A stretch of DNA of 64,000 nt from CAWBUW01 sp963792075 (GCA_963792075.1 CAWBUW010000012.1:2232001-2296000), one strand, 5' to 3'; shown: positions 18,379-27,634, counted from the first letter of the stretch. Notes: generated from the letters alone by a model not told the origin. Made by a program: numbers and translations.

Positions 18379-19316
18379 TCGTACACCTCGCGGAATCGGC
18401 GGACAATGTGTTGGCTGATGATGTTGAGGCCTAACGTTATAAAAAATAGCAGCATTCCGATGGCAAACAAGCTATTGTAATCAATCGAGTCGTAGCTCAA
18501 GTCGCCGCCCGAGATGCGCACGATATGGCCGGTCATTGTTTCAGCCCCTTTGAAGGGGTTGAGGGTGAAATTGGGCCCGGCGCCGGCAGCAATGGCCACG
18601 ATCATCGTCTCGCCGATGGCGCGAGAGATACCGATGATAAAAGCCGCCGCCAGGCCTGAAATTGCAGCGGGTACAACAATCTTGATGGCGGTCTCTAGCC
18701 GGGTGGCGCCCAGCCCGTAGGCTGCTTCGCGCAAAGCACGCGGTACAGCCGAAAGGGCATCCTCGCTCATTGAGCTGATCAGCGGCAGGATCAGGATTCC
18801 CATCACAATTCCGGCTGATGCAGTATTGTAGATATCTACCACGTCCCGACCAAAAATGGCCCGCAGCAGCGGCGTCATAAAGGTCAGCGCAAAATAACCA
18901 TACACCACGGTGGGAATACCGGCCAGGACTTCGAGCACCGGCTTGAGCAGGCCGCGGGTGCGAGCAGTGGCAAACTCACTCAAATAGATAGCCACGCACA
19001 GGCCAAGCGGCACGGCAATCAGCATAGCGATGAGGGTGGTCATCAGCGTAGCGCTGACCAGCGGTAAAATGCCAAATTCTGCGGCCTGGGGCTGCCATTT
19101 AATACCGGTGAAAAACTTCCACAGGTTAACTTCTGGGCTGCCAAAGAACAATAACGCTTCCTTGCCCACTTCATATACAATTCCCAACGTTGTCAGGATG
19201 GAGAAGGCTCCGCAGAAGAACAAGAAGCCCTGGATGATGAACTCCCCTGGGCGCAGGCGTTTTTTCAAAGGATGGCGACCAACCTGCCTGGCATCCTGCT
19301 CAGTGATGAACGTCAT
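18375..19316 (-). CDS. pstC: Phosphate ABC transporter permease PstC
   Basis: A permease of 313 residues from the ATG at 19316 (MTFITEQDARQVGRH), with six membrane helices and the EAA-type loop ALSAVPRALREAAYGLGAT. An in-frame ATG at 19334 is possible, but neither has a classic ribosome binding site. The ATG at 19316 overlaps by ATGA the stop of an 18-codon upstream ORF with a strong AAAGGAG site, so translation is probably coupled to that leader. A hairpin covers the leader start. Confidence 0.9.
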   Translation of the reverse strand: MTFITEQDARQVGRHPLKKRLRPGEFIIQGFLFFCGAFSILTTLGIVYEVGKEALLFFGSPEVNLWKFFTGIKWQPQAAEFGILPLVSATLMTTLIAMLIAVPLGLCVAIYLSEFATARTRGLLKPVLEVLAGIPTVVYGYFALTFMTPLLRAIFGRDVVDIYNTASAGIVMGILILPLISSMSEDALSAVPRALREAAYGLGATRLETAIKIVVPAAISGLAAAFIIGISRAIGETMIVAIAAGAGPNFTLNPFKGAETMTGHIVRISGGDLSYDSIDYNSLFAIGMLLFFITLGLNIISQHIVRRFREVYE

Positions 19317-19369
19317 ATCAACCTGACTTTCCATTGTCGGAAATAAGGAGGGTGGAGATATTGTCTCAT
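19313..19369 (-). CDS. 18-codon leader ORF upstream of pstC
   Basis: A short frame encoding MRQYLHPPYFRQWKVRLI, between pstS and pstC. It has AAAGGAG about 12 bases before its ATG, and its TGA overlaps the pstC ATG (ATGA). Its Shine-Dalgarno site lies in the 5' arm of a hairpin and the ATG lies at the loop. Likely role: translational coupling and tuning of pstC relative to the abundant PstS. Whether the peptide itself matters is unknown; it is rich in aromatic and basic residues. Confidence 0.5.
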   Translation of the reverse strand: MRQYLHPPYFRQWKVRLI

Positions 19370-19386
19370 ATCTCCATTCTCCTTTC
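19343..19386 (-). promoter_or_regulatory. Hairpin between pstS and pstC
   Basis: An eight-bp perfect stem (19354-19361 with 19368-19375) with a six-base loop. It extends by AAGGAG/CTCCTT pairing beyond a small internal loop. The AAGGAG arm is the ribosome binding site of the leader ORF. Such intercistronic hairpins after pstS can both stabilise the pstS mRNA and reduce expression downstream. Confidence 0.65.
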
Positions 19387-19393
19387 AATAGAC

Positions 19394-20452
19394 TTATTTT
19401 TGGGCGTCGAGCCAGGCCTGCTTGGCTATATCAAGGGTTTCGGGGCTGGCGGGGAAGTAACCCACCGTCCGAATCTCTTCGTTCACGAAGGTGAGGAAGA
19501 AGTTGATAAAAGCTGCCACCTGGGGCTTGCTCTGCATAATGGCGGCGTCAGAGTAGATGAACAGTGGGCGGGCCAGCTTGTAGTCGCCGCTCTCGGCAGT
19601 TTCAAAGGAGGGGCTGATGCCGTTCACTGCCACAGACTTGATCGCACCCTTATTCTCAGCAAAGTAAGCGAAGCCAAAATAACCGATGGCATACGGACTG
19701 CCTTCGACTCCTTGTACCAGGACGTTATCATCCTCGCTGAGCTGGATATTCGCTGCGTTCAAGATGGAATTTCTGGCGGTATCGTTCTCCTTGCCGTAGG
19801 CCGGGGTCATAACCTCCTCGACAAAGTAATCAAAGGTACCCGAGTCAGTCCCAGGTGAGAAGCGCAGGATATCTTCGTTCGGCCAGGCCGGGTTGACATC
19901 TGACCACTTGACCGCATCGCTGGAGAAGATCTTAGCCAGTTCTTCCAGTGTAACATTGGTCAGAAAGCTGTTCTGGCTGCTGACGACGACGGCCAGGGCA
20001 TCGGTGCCAACACGGAACTCGATCGGGGTACGGTTGATAGCCGCACAGTTGGCAATCTCTGTGTCTTTGATCTGACGACTGGCGGTGGAAATATCTGTCT
20101 CCCCGGTCTTGCAGAAACGCTCGAAGCCGGCACCTGACCCAATCGAGTCGATGGTGATCTGGCCGCCAAAACCTTCGTTTGTAAACCGCTCAACCATGCG
20201 TTCGGCCAGCGGATAAACAGTCGAACTGCCGGCAATGACGATATTACCGCTCACTGACGCCGGGTCAACTTCAGGCAGTTTAACACCCATATCTGAGGCG
20301 GCAGCCGGTTCAGCAGTGGGGGGCTGTGTTGGTTGGGCCGGCTCTGTGACGGATTGGGTAGGCGCGGCCGTCGTGGCGGCGCTGCTGCACGCGCCCAGCA
20401 AGATCGCGGCGATGGTTAAAACAGCGAACAAAAAGTAAAATTTTCGAAACAT
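19394..20452 (-). CDS. pstS: Phosphate-binding lipoprotein PstS
   Basis: A 352-residue lipoprotein. The signal peptide ends with the lipobox LLGAC, then a Thr/Pro/Ala linker (about 22-55), then the phosphate-binding fold with IAGSSTVYPLAERM, IGSGAGFERF and DISTASRQIK, whose Ser, Thr and Arg side chains bind phosphate in the family. The ATG at 20452 has GGAGGAG; an extended start at 20488 is weaker. It is the first gene of the pst cluster, behind a Pho-box-like repeat. Confidence 0.93.
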   Translation of the reverse strand: MFRKFYFLFAVLTIAAILLGACSSAATTAAPTQSVTEPAQPTQPPTAEPAAASDMGVKLPEVDPASVSGNIVIAGSSTVYPLAERMVERFTNEGFGGQITIDSIGSGAGFERFCKTGETDISTASRQIKDTEIANCAAINRTPIEFRVGTDALAVVVSSQNSFLTNVTLEELAKIFSSDAVKWSDVNPAWPNEDILRFSPGTDSGTFDYFVEEVMTPAYGKENDTARNSILNAANIQLSEDDNVLVQGVEGSPYAIGYFGFAYFAENKGAIKSVAVNGISPSFETAESGDYKLARPLFIYSDAAIMQSKPQVAAFINFFLTFVNEEIRTVGYFPASPETLDIAKQAWLDAQK

Positions 20453-20534
20453 TTGTACTCCTCCAAGAGTATAAGATTTGTTTTTCATTGTGTGCTAAGG
20501 ATACTATGGGTCGTTTAACGCCTTGAAAAGGGGT

Positions 20535-20563
20535 GGTTAATGATTTGTAAACATCTGGTAAAC
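20535..20563 (-). promoter_or_regulatory. pstS: Putative Pho box upstream of pstS
   Basis: On the minus strand three direct repeats GTTTACC, GTTTACA and ATTAACC are spaced 11 bases apart (4-base spacers). This is the geometry of PhoB/PhoP binding sites. It lies just before the pstS promoter region; a TAGTAT -10-like box is about 20 bases downstream. It overlaps the T tract of the phoR terminator. Confidence 0.6.
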
Positions 20564-20564
20564 G

Positions 20565-20593
20565 AAAACCCCCGGTTCTCGATGAAACGGGGG
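20565..20593 (-). terminator. Rho-independent terminator after phoR
   Basis: On the minus strand CCCCCG (20588-20593) pairs with CGGGGG (20569-20574) over a 13-base loop, followed by TTTTCGTTT. It would end the phoB-phoR transcript before the pstS promoter. Confidence 0.75.
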
Positions 20594-20618
20594 AAAATTA
20601 GTTAATCAAAGCAGCTTT

Positions 20619-22373
20619 TCAGGTTAGTGGCATTGTAAAGTAAAAGATGCTGCCCTGGCCGATCTCGCTCTCAGCCCAGATCTTGCCGCCATGCGCCTCC
20701 ACCAGGTGACGGGCAATCGCCAACCCCAGGCCGGTGCCGCTGCTGGCGCGCGAGCGATCTACTTTGTAAAAGCGTTCGAAGATGCGCGGCAGATCATTCG
20801 GAGCGATACCGATGCCGCTATCGCGCACGCTGAAGCGGATGGACTGGCCTTGCTGTTCTGCACTGACGTTCACCTGGCCTCCTTCGGGGGTGAATTTGAT
20901 TGCATTATGGAGCAAGTTAACCACCACCTGCTGTACTCGCACTGCATCCGCCAGAACCAGCGGCAGATCGGCCGGGCAGGCGATGGATAGGGTGAGGTGG
21001 CTCCGTTCGGCCTGCAGATACAAACGGTCGTAGGCCGGGGAAACAATGTCCAAAGGACGGGTAGGCTTCAATTCCAGCGGCACGCGACCCAACTCGATGC
21101 GTGAAAGCTCCAGCAGCTCTGAGACCATCAGACTGAGCGAATCGACCTCCGCCTCCATCTGTCCCAAGAAACGTTGAGCAGCAGGCGGGTCTTCCAGCGC
21201 GCCATCTTGCAAGGTCTCGGTCAGCGCCTTCAACGCCGCCAGCGGGGTGCGCAATTCATGCGAGACGTTGCTGATGAAATCACGCCGGATGGTTTCGGTT
21301 TGACGCTGGCGAGTCAAATCCTGGAAAAGCAGCAGTGTGCTGCCAGGCAGCAGAGGACCGAGCGCCACCGCCATACCGGACAGGTAAAGATTGTTTCTAC
21401 CCAACTCGAAACTTACTAACTGACTTTCACCGCTGGTCTGGCAGCGCTGCCAGATTTCGAAGGTCTGGTGGTTGTGGGTAACTTCCATCAGTGGATGGCC
21501 CAATGCCTCGCCCGAATCGACCGTAAATATCTTCTCCGCCGCGGTGTTGAGAAGCTGGACGCACCCATCTTGATCTACGATCAATACGCCGTCGGTCATC
21601 TTTTGTAAAACAGCCGACAGCTTGGCGCGCTCGCTCTGTAATGCGCGGATCTGGTCACTCAATTGTATAGACATAACATTGAACGCCCGAGCAAGCTGAC
21701 CGATCTCGTCCGGAGCAGAAGAGATTGGGAAGCTGCTCACTTCGCCGGCTGTCACCTGGCGCGCTGCCTGGGTCAACTGGCGCACCGGGCGGGTGGTACG
21801 GCCGGCGATCAAGGCGGCCAGGAGGATGGTGAGGGCAATTACCAGCAGCGTGGCAGTCATCAAGATGCGTTGGAGGTTCGCTACATTTGCTTCTACATCC
21901 TGCAGCGGCATGGCGACTCGCACCACACCCAGAGTCTGCCCGTCCTGGACGATAGCTACGGCAGTATACATCATCTGATAACCAACGGTGTGGCTGAAAC
22001 GAGTGCTGCTGCCTTGCCCAGAAGCGAGCGCCGCAGCGATTTCGGGCCGGTTGCTGTGATTATCCATCAGCGCCCGGTTTTCGTGCGATTCGCCCAGCAC
22101 GACGCCGTTGGGGGCCACGATCGTCACGCGTGCCCCGAGCAGGCTGGCCCAATGGCGTGCAACAGCATCCAGGTCAGTGGTTGGCGCGCCGTTTTGCAGT
22201 TGGGGTGCAATTACATCTGCCAGCATGCGCGCCTCGGTCGTCAGTTTGGTTTCCAGGTTGTCCAGGTAGGTCTGCCGGACAAAATTGGAGAGGTACAACC
22301 CCAAAGCCAGCAAGGAGAATAAGCTCAACAAAACAAAAGGCAGAGTGATGCGCCAACGGATTGAGTGAAACAT
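20619..22373 (-). CDS. phoR: Phosphate-type sensor histidine kinase PhoR
   Basis: A 584-residue kinase. Membrane helices near the N-terminus and at about residue 165 flank an extracytoplasmic sensor domain. A HAMP segment (RTTRPVRQLTQ...DEIGQLARAFNVM), a PAS domain (DGVLIVDQDGCVQLLNTAAEKIF), HisKA (SHELRTPLAALKAL) and HATPase (LLHNAIKFTPEGG, DSGIGI, GTGLGLAI) follow. The ATG at 22373 starts four bases after the phoB stop; the upstream extension runs through phoB and is not coding. Position next to pst and phoB supports the PhoR role. Confidence 0.88.
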   Translation of the reverse strand: MFHSIRWRITLPFVLLSLFSLLALGLYLSNFVRQTYLDNLETKLTTEARMLADVIAPQLQNGAPTTDLDAVARHWASLLGARVTIVAPNGVVLGESHENRALMDNHSNRPEIAAALASGQGSSTRFSHTVGYQMMYTAVAIVQDGQTLGVVRVAMPLQDVEANVANLQRILMTATLLVIALTILLAALIAGRTTRPVRQLTQAARQVTAGEVSSFPISSAPDEIGQLARAFNVMSIQLSDQIRALQSERAKLSAVLQKMTDGVLIVDQDGCVQLLNTAAEKIFTVDSGEALGHPLMEVTHNHQTFEIWQRCQTSGESQLVSFELGRNNLYLSGMAVALGPLLPGSTLLLFQDLTRQRQTETIRRDFISNVSHELRTPLAALKALTETLQDGALEDPPAAQRFLGQMEAEVDSLSLMVSELLELSRIELGRVPLELKPTRPLDIVSPAYDRLYLQAERSHLTLSIACPADLPLVLADAVRVQQVVVNLLHNAIKFTPEGGQVNVSAEQQGQSIRFSVRDSGIGIAPNDLPRIFERFYKVDRSRASSGTGLGLAIARHLVEAHGGKIWAESEIGQGSIFYFTMPLT

Positions 22374-22377
22374 AGCT

Positions 22378-23082
22378 TCAGCCTTCAAAACGATAGCCCG
22401 ACCCGCGCACAGTGACGATGCGCACCGGTTGGGCAGGATCAACTTCAATTTTTTCGCGCAGCCAGTGCATGTGCACATCGACGGTACGTGTGCCGCCGCC
22501 AAACTCCCAGCCCCACACACGCGCCAGCAAGAACTGGCGCGAAAGCGCCTGGCCACGGTGTTTCACCAGGAAAATCAGCAATTCGAACTCTTTGGGCTTG
22601 AGTGGCAGGGGGTTTCCATCCAGCCGCACTTCGCGGCGGGTCAGGTCAAGCGCCAGGTTGCCAAATTGTAGGACCTCTTTGGGGGTAGCGTCTTGCGAAG
22701 CGCCTACTTCGGCGCGGATCAGGCGCTCGCGACGTAAATGCGCCTTGACGCGCGCCAGCAGCTCGCGCATGCTGAACGGCTTGGTGATGTAGTCGTCGGC
22801 GCCAATTTCCAATCCAATCACGCGGTCAATTTCATCGTCACGCGCCGTGAGCATCAGAATGGGAATATTCATCTCCTGGCGCAAGATTCGGCAGACTTCG
22901 ACCCCATCCAGCCCCGGCAGCATCAGGTCTAACAGGATCAAGTCGGGGCGCAGGCGGCGGGCAGAGTCAACAGCGGCGTGGCCATCGCCTACAGCTTCGA
23001 CGCTGTACTCCTGGCGCTTCAGGTTGTAGGCCAGGGTCTCGCGCAGGGTGAGATCATCTTCAACAAGCAGGATGGTAGGCAT
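22378..23082 (-). CDS. phoB: Phosphate response regulator PhoB/PhoP
   Basis: A 234-residue OmpR-family regulator with receiver motifs EDDLTL, LILLDLMLPGLDG (phospho-Asp) and ITKPFSMREL. The winged helix contains FGGGTRTVDVHMHWLREKIE and ends VRGSGYRFEG. It presumably binds the 11-base repeats before pstS. It is 12 bases downstream of the ABC exporter gene, so phosphate signalling genes could be partly read from that operon. Confidence 0.9.
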   Translation of the reverse strand: MPTILLVEDDLTLRETLAYNLKRQEYSVEAVGDGHAAVDSARRLRPDLILLDLMLPGLDGVEVCRILRQEMNIPILMLTARDDEIDRVIGLEIGADDYITKPFSMRELLARVKAHLRRERLIRAEVGASQDATPKEVLQFGNLALDLTRREVRLDGNPLPLKPKEFELLIFLVKHRGQALSRQFLLARVWGWEFGGGTRTVDVHMHWLREKIEVDPAQPVRIVTVRGSGYRFEG

Positions 23083-23094
23083 AGGATTTCTCCA

Positions 23095-24888
23095 TTAGTT
23101 TACCTCATTCCGCCAATCCCATCCGGCGGCTTCCAGTTCGAGTAAAGCAGCAAACCGTCCACCTTTCAGGACTAATGCTTCAGGTGCGCCCATCTCCAGA
23201 ATACGGCCATGGTCTAACACGATCACCCGGTCGGCAGCGCGGGCGGTGGAAAGGCGGTGGGCGACCGTCAGGATGGCGCGCCGGTGCAGGACAGATTCTT
23301 GTTCCAGCGCCTGGCGGAAGGCCGCCTCGCTGGCGCTGTCAATGGCTGAGGTGGCTTCGTCAAACAACAGGACAGAAGGATTCCAGACCAGGGCACGCGC
23401 CAGTGAGAGCAGTTGGCGCTGGCCCGAGGAAAGCTGCACCCCGCCGCCTGATCCGCTGTTGATGAGGGTGTCGTATCCTTGCGGCAGCGACCGGATGAAA
23501 GCGTCCGCTCCGGCGGTGCGCGCCGCACTTTCCACGGCCTCAAAGGGTACGCTCTCATCTCCCAGTGTCAGGTTGTCGAGTACTGTGCCGCTAAAAAGCT
23601 GGACGGCCTGCGGAACCACTCCAATCACCCTCCGGCGTTCATTCTCTGGTAGCCGGCGCGGATCCAGGCCAGCCAGGCGCAACTCTCCCTGCCAGGGAGC
23701 ATACAGCCCGCCCAATAAATGGACGATACTGCTTTTGCCTGCCCCTGTGCGCCCCACCAGGGCAACATGCTCCCCTGGTTGGACAGTAAAAGAAACCTGT
23801 CGCAGTACCGGTTGGTCGGGAAAGTAGCCAAAGGTAAGTTGGCTGACTTCGATTCCAGCAGAGGATATGGCCTCCTGTTTCGCTTCCATACCTGCCTCTT
23901 CAACCGGCATATCCAGCACCTGAAAGATACGCTCCGCTCCTGAAAGGGCGCTTTGCACCGTCTGCCACTCTTCGCCCAAAGCCGTGATCGGGTCGAAGAA
24001 TCGTTTGAACAACAGCACAAAGGCCGTCAAAGTGCCCAGGCTGATCTGCCAACTGGCGAATGTCGCTTGGGCTCCACTCCATAAAAGCAGGGTAATCGCC
24101 GCGGCCATCAGCATTTGCATAATGGGCGTGTACAGCGCCGAGTATTGGGCAGCCTGGTTGTAGGCTTCCAGGGTCTGCTTCAGGATCCGGCGGAAGCGGG
24201 CAGCGAAGGCTGGCTCGCGTCCGAAGGCGCGGATTACTTCCAATCCGCCGAGCGTTTCCTGCAAATGGGTGTTCATCAAGCCCACTGCCTGGCGGTTGCG
24301 GCGTTCAGCTTCACGGATGCGTTTACGAAAGGCGTTCGTTATCCACAGGAGCGGAGGCGCCACCAGCGCCGAAACGAGCGAGAGCAATGGGCTGAGGGCG
24401 ATCATGGCGATCGAAACCGTCACCAGGCGCACCAGGTCGGTCATTAACCCCGCCACCCCGGATGAAAACAGCGTATCCAGCGTATCTACATCGGCGGTGC
24501 AGCGGCTGATCGTGTCGCCCAGCGGGGTCTGGTCATGGTAACTGAGCGGCATGCGCTGCAGGTGACGGAACAGGCGCACGCGCAGGTCTCTCAATGCCCC
24601 TTGTGCAGCCAGGGCAGTCAGGTAGCTTGACAGGAAACCCAATCCTTGCACACCTGCCACCGAAGCCAGGTAAATAAAGGCCAGAGGCCACAGCCCGGCA
24701 GCGATCCCTGTCGTCAAGTGATCGTCTACAACCTGTTTCATTACCAGCGGCGGGATCAACTCCAACCCGGCCCCAAGTAAAATTGTGCTGGCAATGAACC
24801 CGATGACAAGGCGGTGCGGAGACAAGATCTCGGCGAGTTGTTGGCGCGTAGCGCCGCTCAAAACGTTTGCGCCTGGTGAGGCGGTCAT
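23095..24888 (-). CDS. ABC exporter half-transporter (canonical site)
   Basis: A 597-residue half-transporter: six membrane helices followed by an ATPase with Walker A GRTGAGKSS, signature LSSGQRQ, Walker B VLLFDEATSAIDS with the catalytic Glu, and the H-loop VAHRLS. It pairs with the upstream half-transporter, whose stop overlaps its start by ATGA. The pair should form a heterodimeric exporter of drugs, lipids or peptides; the substrate cannot be read from sequence. Confidence 0.88.
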   Translation of the reverse strand: MTASPGANVLSGATRQQLAEILSPHRLVIGFIASTILLGAGLELIPPLVMKQVVDDHLTTGIAAGLWPLAFIYLASVAGVQGLGFLSSYLTALAAQGALRDLRVRLFRHLQRMPLSYHDQTPLGDTISRCTADVDTLDTLFSSGVAGLMTDLVRLVTVSIAMIALSPLLSLVSALVAPPLLWITNAFRKRIREAERRNRQAVGLMNTHLQETLGGLEVIRAFGREPAFAARFRRILKQTLEAYNQAAQYSALYTPIMQMLMAAAITLLLWSGAQATFASWQISLGTLTAFVLLFKRFFDPITALGEEWQTVQSALSGAERIFQVLDMPVEEAGMEAKQEAISSAGIEVSQLTFGYFPDQPVLRQVSFTVQPGEHVALVGRTGAGKSSIVHLLGGLYAPWQGELRLAGLDPRRLPENERRRVIGVVPQAVQLFSGTVLDNLTLGDESVPFEAVESAARTAGADAFIRSLPQGYDTLINSGSGGGVQLSSGQRQLLSLARALVWNPSVLLFDEATSAIDSASEAAFRQALEQESVLHRRAILTVAHRLSTARAADRVIVLDHGRILEMGAPEALVLKGGRFAALLELEAAGWDWRNEVN

Positions 24889-26744
24889 TGGTTCCCCCCA
24901 TTGCCATTCGGCTGGGCGACGGCGCGAGCCTGGGCCTGGTAAATGCGCGCATACAGCCCGCCGGAAGCCATCAGCTCAAAGTGTGAGCCGCTTTCGATGA
25001 TCCGCCCCTGATCCAGCACGATGATCCGGTCGGCGAGTGGGAAGGCTGCCAGGCGGTGCGAGCTGAGCAGGATGGTCGCCCTACGCTGCGGCAGCGCTTC
25101 AGGGCCGAATGCCTGGCGCAGCGAGGCGATTAGTTGGGCCTCAGTATCCAGGTCAACCGCCGAGAATGGATCGTCCAACAGGAGCACACCGGGCGAGACT
25201 GGAGTAGCTGCCAGGCTGCGCGCCAGGGCGATGCGCTGGCGTTGGCCGCCGGAGACGCGCACTCCCAACTCGCCGATCTGGGTCTCCACCCCGGCGGGGA
25301 AAGTTTGTAGATCGGTTTCCAGAATGGACGTTTTGGTCGCCTCAGAAATTCGCCCGGCGTAATCCGCATAATTTGCTCCGAAGGTGATGTTCTCGCCAAT
25401 GCTGCTCGAGAAAAGATAGGGGTCCTGGGGCAGATACCCAATCCGGCTGGCGCGTTCCTCGCCGGGGATCTGCTCAAGAGCCTGGCCATCCAGAAGAATC
25501 TCGCCCACTTCAAGAGGGTATAACCCCAATATGCTTCGCAGCAGAGCGCTTTTCCCGCATCCCACCGGCCCGGTGACAGCCACGAAGGAACCGGCCGGGA
25601 TATGCAACGAAACATCTTGCAAGGCTGGCTGAGCCGCCCCAGGGTAGCGGAAAGTGACGGAATGCAACTGGATGGCCAGTGGGCGTTCTTCGATCTGGGG
25701 CGGGATGGGCAGAGGTTGGCCCAACCCGACCACTCGTCCGGGGAGGTAGGAAGCGAAGGGCGGCTCACCTTGCACGCCCAGAGCGGGGGCCAGCAAAGGC
25801 TTCAAGCGAGCGTAGGCTGCCCCACCTGCCTGGATCGAATTGAACATTTGAGGAATCCGGTAGGCGCGCCCGGTAAACTGTAAGAAAAGTTGGAGATACC
25901 CCACAAAAGCGCCCAGAGTCATTGCCCCTCCGATGACGCGCTGCCCGCCCAGCCCAACCACCAGCACCACCCCCATCATCATCAGCGTGGAATAGACCGG
26001 CTTGAGCCCCTCGCGCAGGCGGACGACCGACAGGTTTGCCTCGGCCAGTCGCTGTGATTGCATTTCCACTTGCCCGGCAGAAGCGTGTGTACGGCCAAAC
26101 AATTTCAGCACACGGATGCCGGCCAATCGCTCTTGCAGCGTGGAGGTCAGCGCAGCGTTGGTTTCGCGGGCGGCGGTCGTGCGCATGCGTACCCAGCGCC
26201 CGACAGCCTGGGCCAACAGCATGGCAAAGGGCGCGGGCAGCAGCGCCAGGGCAGACAGGCCGGGATCGTAGAGAAACATGGTCACCACGAACGAAAGCGA
26301 GAATAACAGCGTATCCCAGGTCTCGATGCTGAATTCGCGCACTCCCACTCCCAACACTTCGACATCCCCGACGATGCGCGACATCAAGTCCCCGATCGGG
26401 GTGGTATGCAGGCGTTCCATCGGCCAGGCCAACACCCCGCGCAGCGCATCGGCGCGCAGGTTGGTGCGGATGCGGGCATTCGCGGTCATCAGCCACCAGC
26501 GTTTCCCCAAACGTGGCACCTGGGTTGCCAATGTCCCGACCAGAAAAGCGAAAGCCGCCCAGGCAACATCGTTCAGGCTGGCCTGATGTTTTTCAAAAGC
26601 CAGAGTGGTATCAATCGCCCGCCCGAGCATGACGGCCGGCAACACTACCATCGTGTTCATCAAGATGCCACACATCGAGCCGATCAGTAACTCTCCGGCT
26701 GTATGCCGGAAGTAGGGGCGCAGTTCCCAAAGGTAGTGCTTCAT
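24885..26744 (-). CDS. ABC exporter half-transporter (degenerate site)
   Basis: A 619-residue half-transporter, six membrane helices plus ATPase. The Walker A is GPVGCGKSA and the signature VSGGQRQR. The residue after Walker B is Asp, not Glu (LLLDDPFSAVD), so this Walker B would form the degenerate ATP site seen in heterodimeric exporters. The start at 26744 (MKHYLWELRPYFRHT) overlaps the hydrolase stop by ATGA. An extension to 27020 would lie wholly inside the hydrolase gene and is rejected. Confidence 0.88.
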   Translation of the reverse strand: MKHYLWELRPYFRHTAGELLIGSMCGILMNTMVVLPAVMLGRAIDTTLAFEKHQASLNDVAWAAFAFLVGTLATQVPRLGKRWWLMTANARIRTNLRADALRGVLAWPMERLHTTPIGDLMSRIVGDVEVLGVGVREFSIETWDTLLFSLSFVVTMFLYDPGLSALALLPAPFAMLLAQAVGRWVRMRTTAARETNAALTSTLQERLAGIRVLKLFGRTHASAGQVEMQSQRLAEANLSVVRLREGLKPVYSTLMMMGVVLVVGLGGQRVIGGAMTLGAFVGYLQLFLQFTGRAYRIPQMFNSIQAGGAAYARLKPLLAPALGVQGEPPFASYLPGRVVGLGQPLPIPPQIEERPLAIQLHSVTFRYPGAAQPALQDVSLHIPAGSFVAVTGPVGCGKSALLRSILGLYPLEVGEILLDGQALEQIPGEERASRIGYLPQDPYLFSSSIGENITFGANYADYAGRISEATKTSILETDLQTFPAGVETQIGELGVRVSGGQRQRIALARSLAATPVSPGVLLLDDPFSAVDLDTEAQLIASLRQAFGPEALPQRRATILLSSHRLAAFPLADRIIVLDQGRIIESGSHFELMASGGLYARIYQAQARAVAQPNGNGGNQ

Positions 26745-27634
26745 TGAATATTCTGGGCGACCTCTCCGGGAGTTTCTTGCTGGACGTTGTGCCCGGCCTG
26801 TAGCAGGACGTTCACCTGCACCGGGAAGTCCGCTGGGTACAGGCTGGCCAGCAGGTGAGCGTTTTCTGGAGATGCAATTTGATCTTCGGCGCCCCAGACC
26901 ACTCGGGTCGGTACCGAACTGGCGGCCAGCCTTTGTGCCAGGGTCTTCTGTTGGGCTGGCAGCCAGCTTACCAGGCTGCGCATGGTGCCCAGGAATGCCC
27001 GCCGCTGCATATCGCTCCACACCCGCTGGTTCACGCGCTTGAATAAAAAGTCACGCTCCGCCTGGGGCAGCGCATCAAGATGAGCATAGTATGGGTAAAG
27101 CGTCTGGTAAGCTGCCTGTGGATCACGCCGCAGGTGGTTGTAAGCCCACTCGCCGATGCCAGGGATGAGGAAGAGCAGCAAAGATAAAGTGAGGCGGGAC
27201 TTGCCCATAGCCAGGCCGCCGCTGACCAACACCAGGCCATCGGCCCACGCGGGGTGCTGCAGGGCAAACTCATGGACGAGAACTGCGCCCAACGAGTGCC
27301 CGACCAGGGTTACGCGAGGAATATCGAGCTGATCGAGCAGAGCCAGGAGTGTGTTAACGTAGACCAGGATCGAGAACGGTGGATCAGGCAGTTCGGACCG
27401 CCCGAAACCGGGCAGATCCAGGGCGATCACCCGGCGGCGTGCAGCCAACAGCGGGAAGACGCCTCGCCAGGTATCGGCCTCGTCCCCCAGGCCGTGCACC
27501 AGCAGGCAGGGCGGCTTTGCCTCATCTGGCCCAGTATCGTAATAAAACAGGCTGCGTTTAAGGATTTGGGCCTGGTGCGCATAAGACTGTAACTCGGGCC
27601 AGGGTGTCATGGGGGAGGTAAACTGATTTGTCAT
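26741..27634 (-). CDS. Alpha/beta hydrolase
   Basis: A 297-residue hydrolase with oxyanion-hole motif VHGLGDEADTW, nucleophile elbow GHSLGAV, acid region VVWGAEDQI and catalytic His in LLQAGHNVQQE. Substrate unknown. It is the first gene of a tightly overlapping operon with the two ABC exporter halves and may act on their substrate. It starts 24 bases downstream of the lacZ stop and could be read from the lacZ promoter. Confidence 0.85.
   Translation of the reverse strand: MTNQFTSPMTPWPELQSYAHQAQILKRSLFYYDTGPDEAKPPCLLVHGLGDEADTWRGVFPLLAARRRVIALDLPGFGRSELPDPPFSILVYVNTLLALLDQLDIPRVTLVGHSLGAVLVHEFALQHPAWADGLVLVSGGLAMGKSRLTLSLLLFLIPGIGEWAYNHLRRDPQAAYQTLYPYYAHLDALPQAERDFLFKRVNQRVWSDMQRRAFLGTMRSLVSWLPAQQKTLAQRLAASSVPTRVVWGAEDQIASPENAHLLASLYPADFPVQVNVLLQAGHNVQQETPGEVAQNIQ

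Noticed and set aside
26745..27020. N-terminal extension of the second ABC exporter gene
   Set aside because: It lies inside the alpha/beta hydrolase gene in another frame and has no homology-like features; the ATG at 26744 with ATGA overlap fits.
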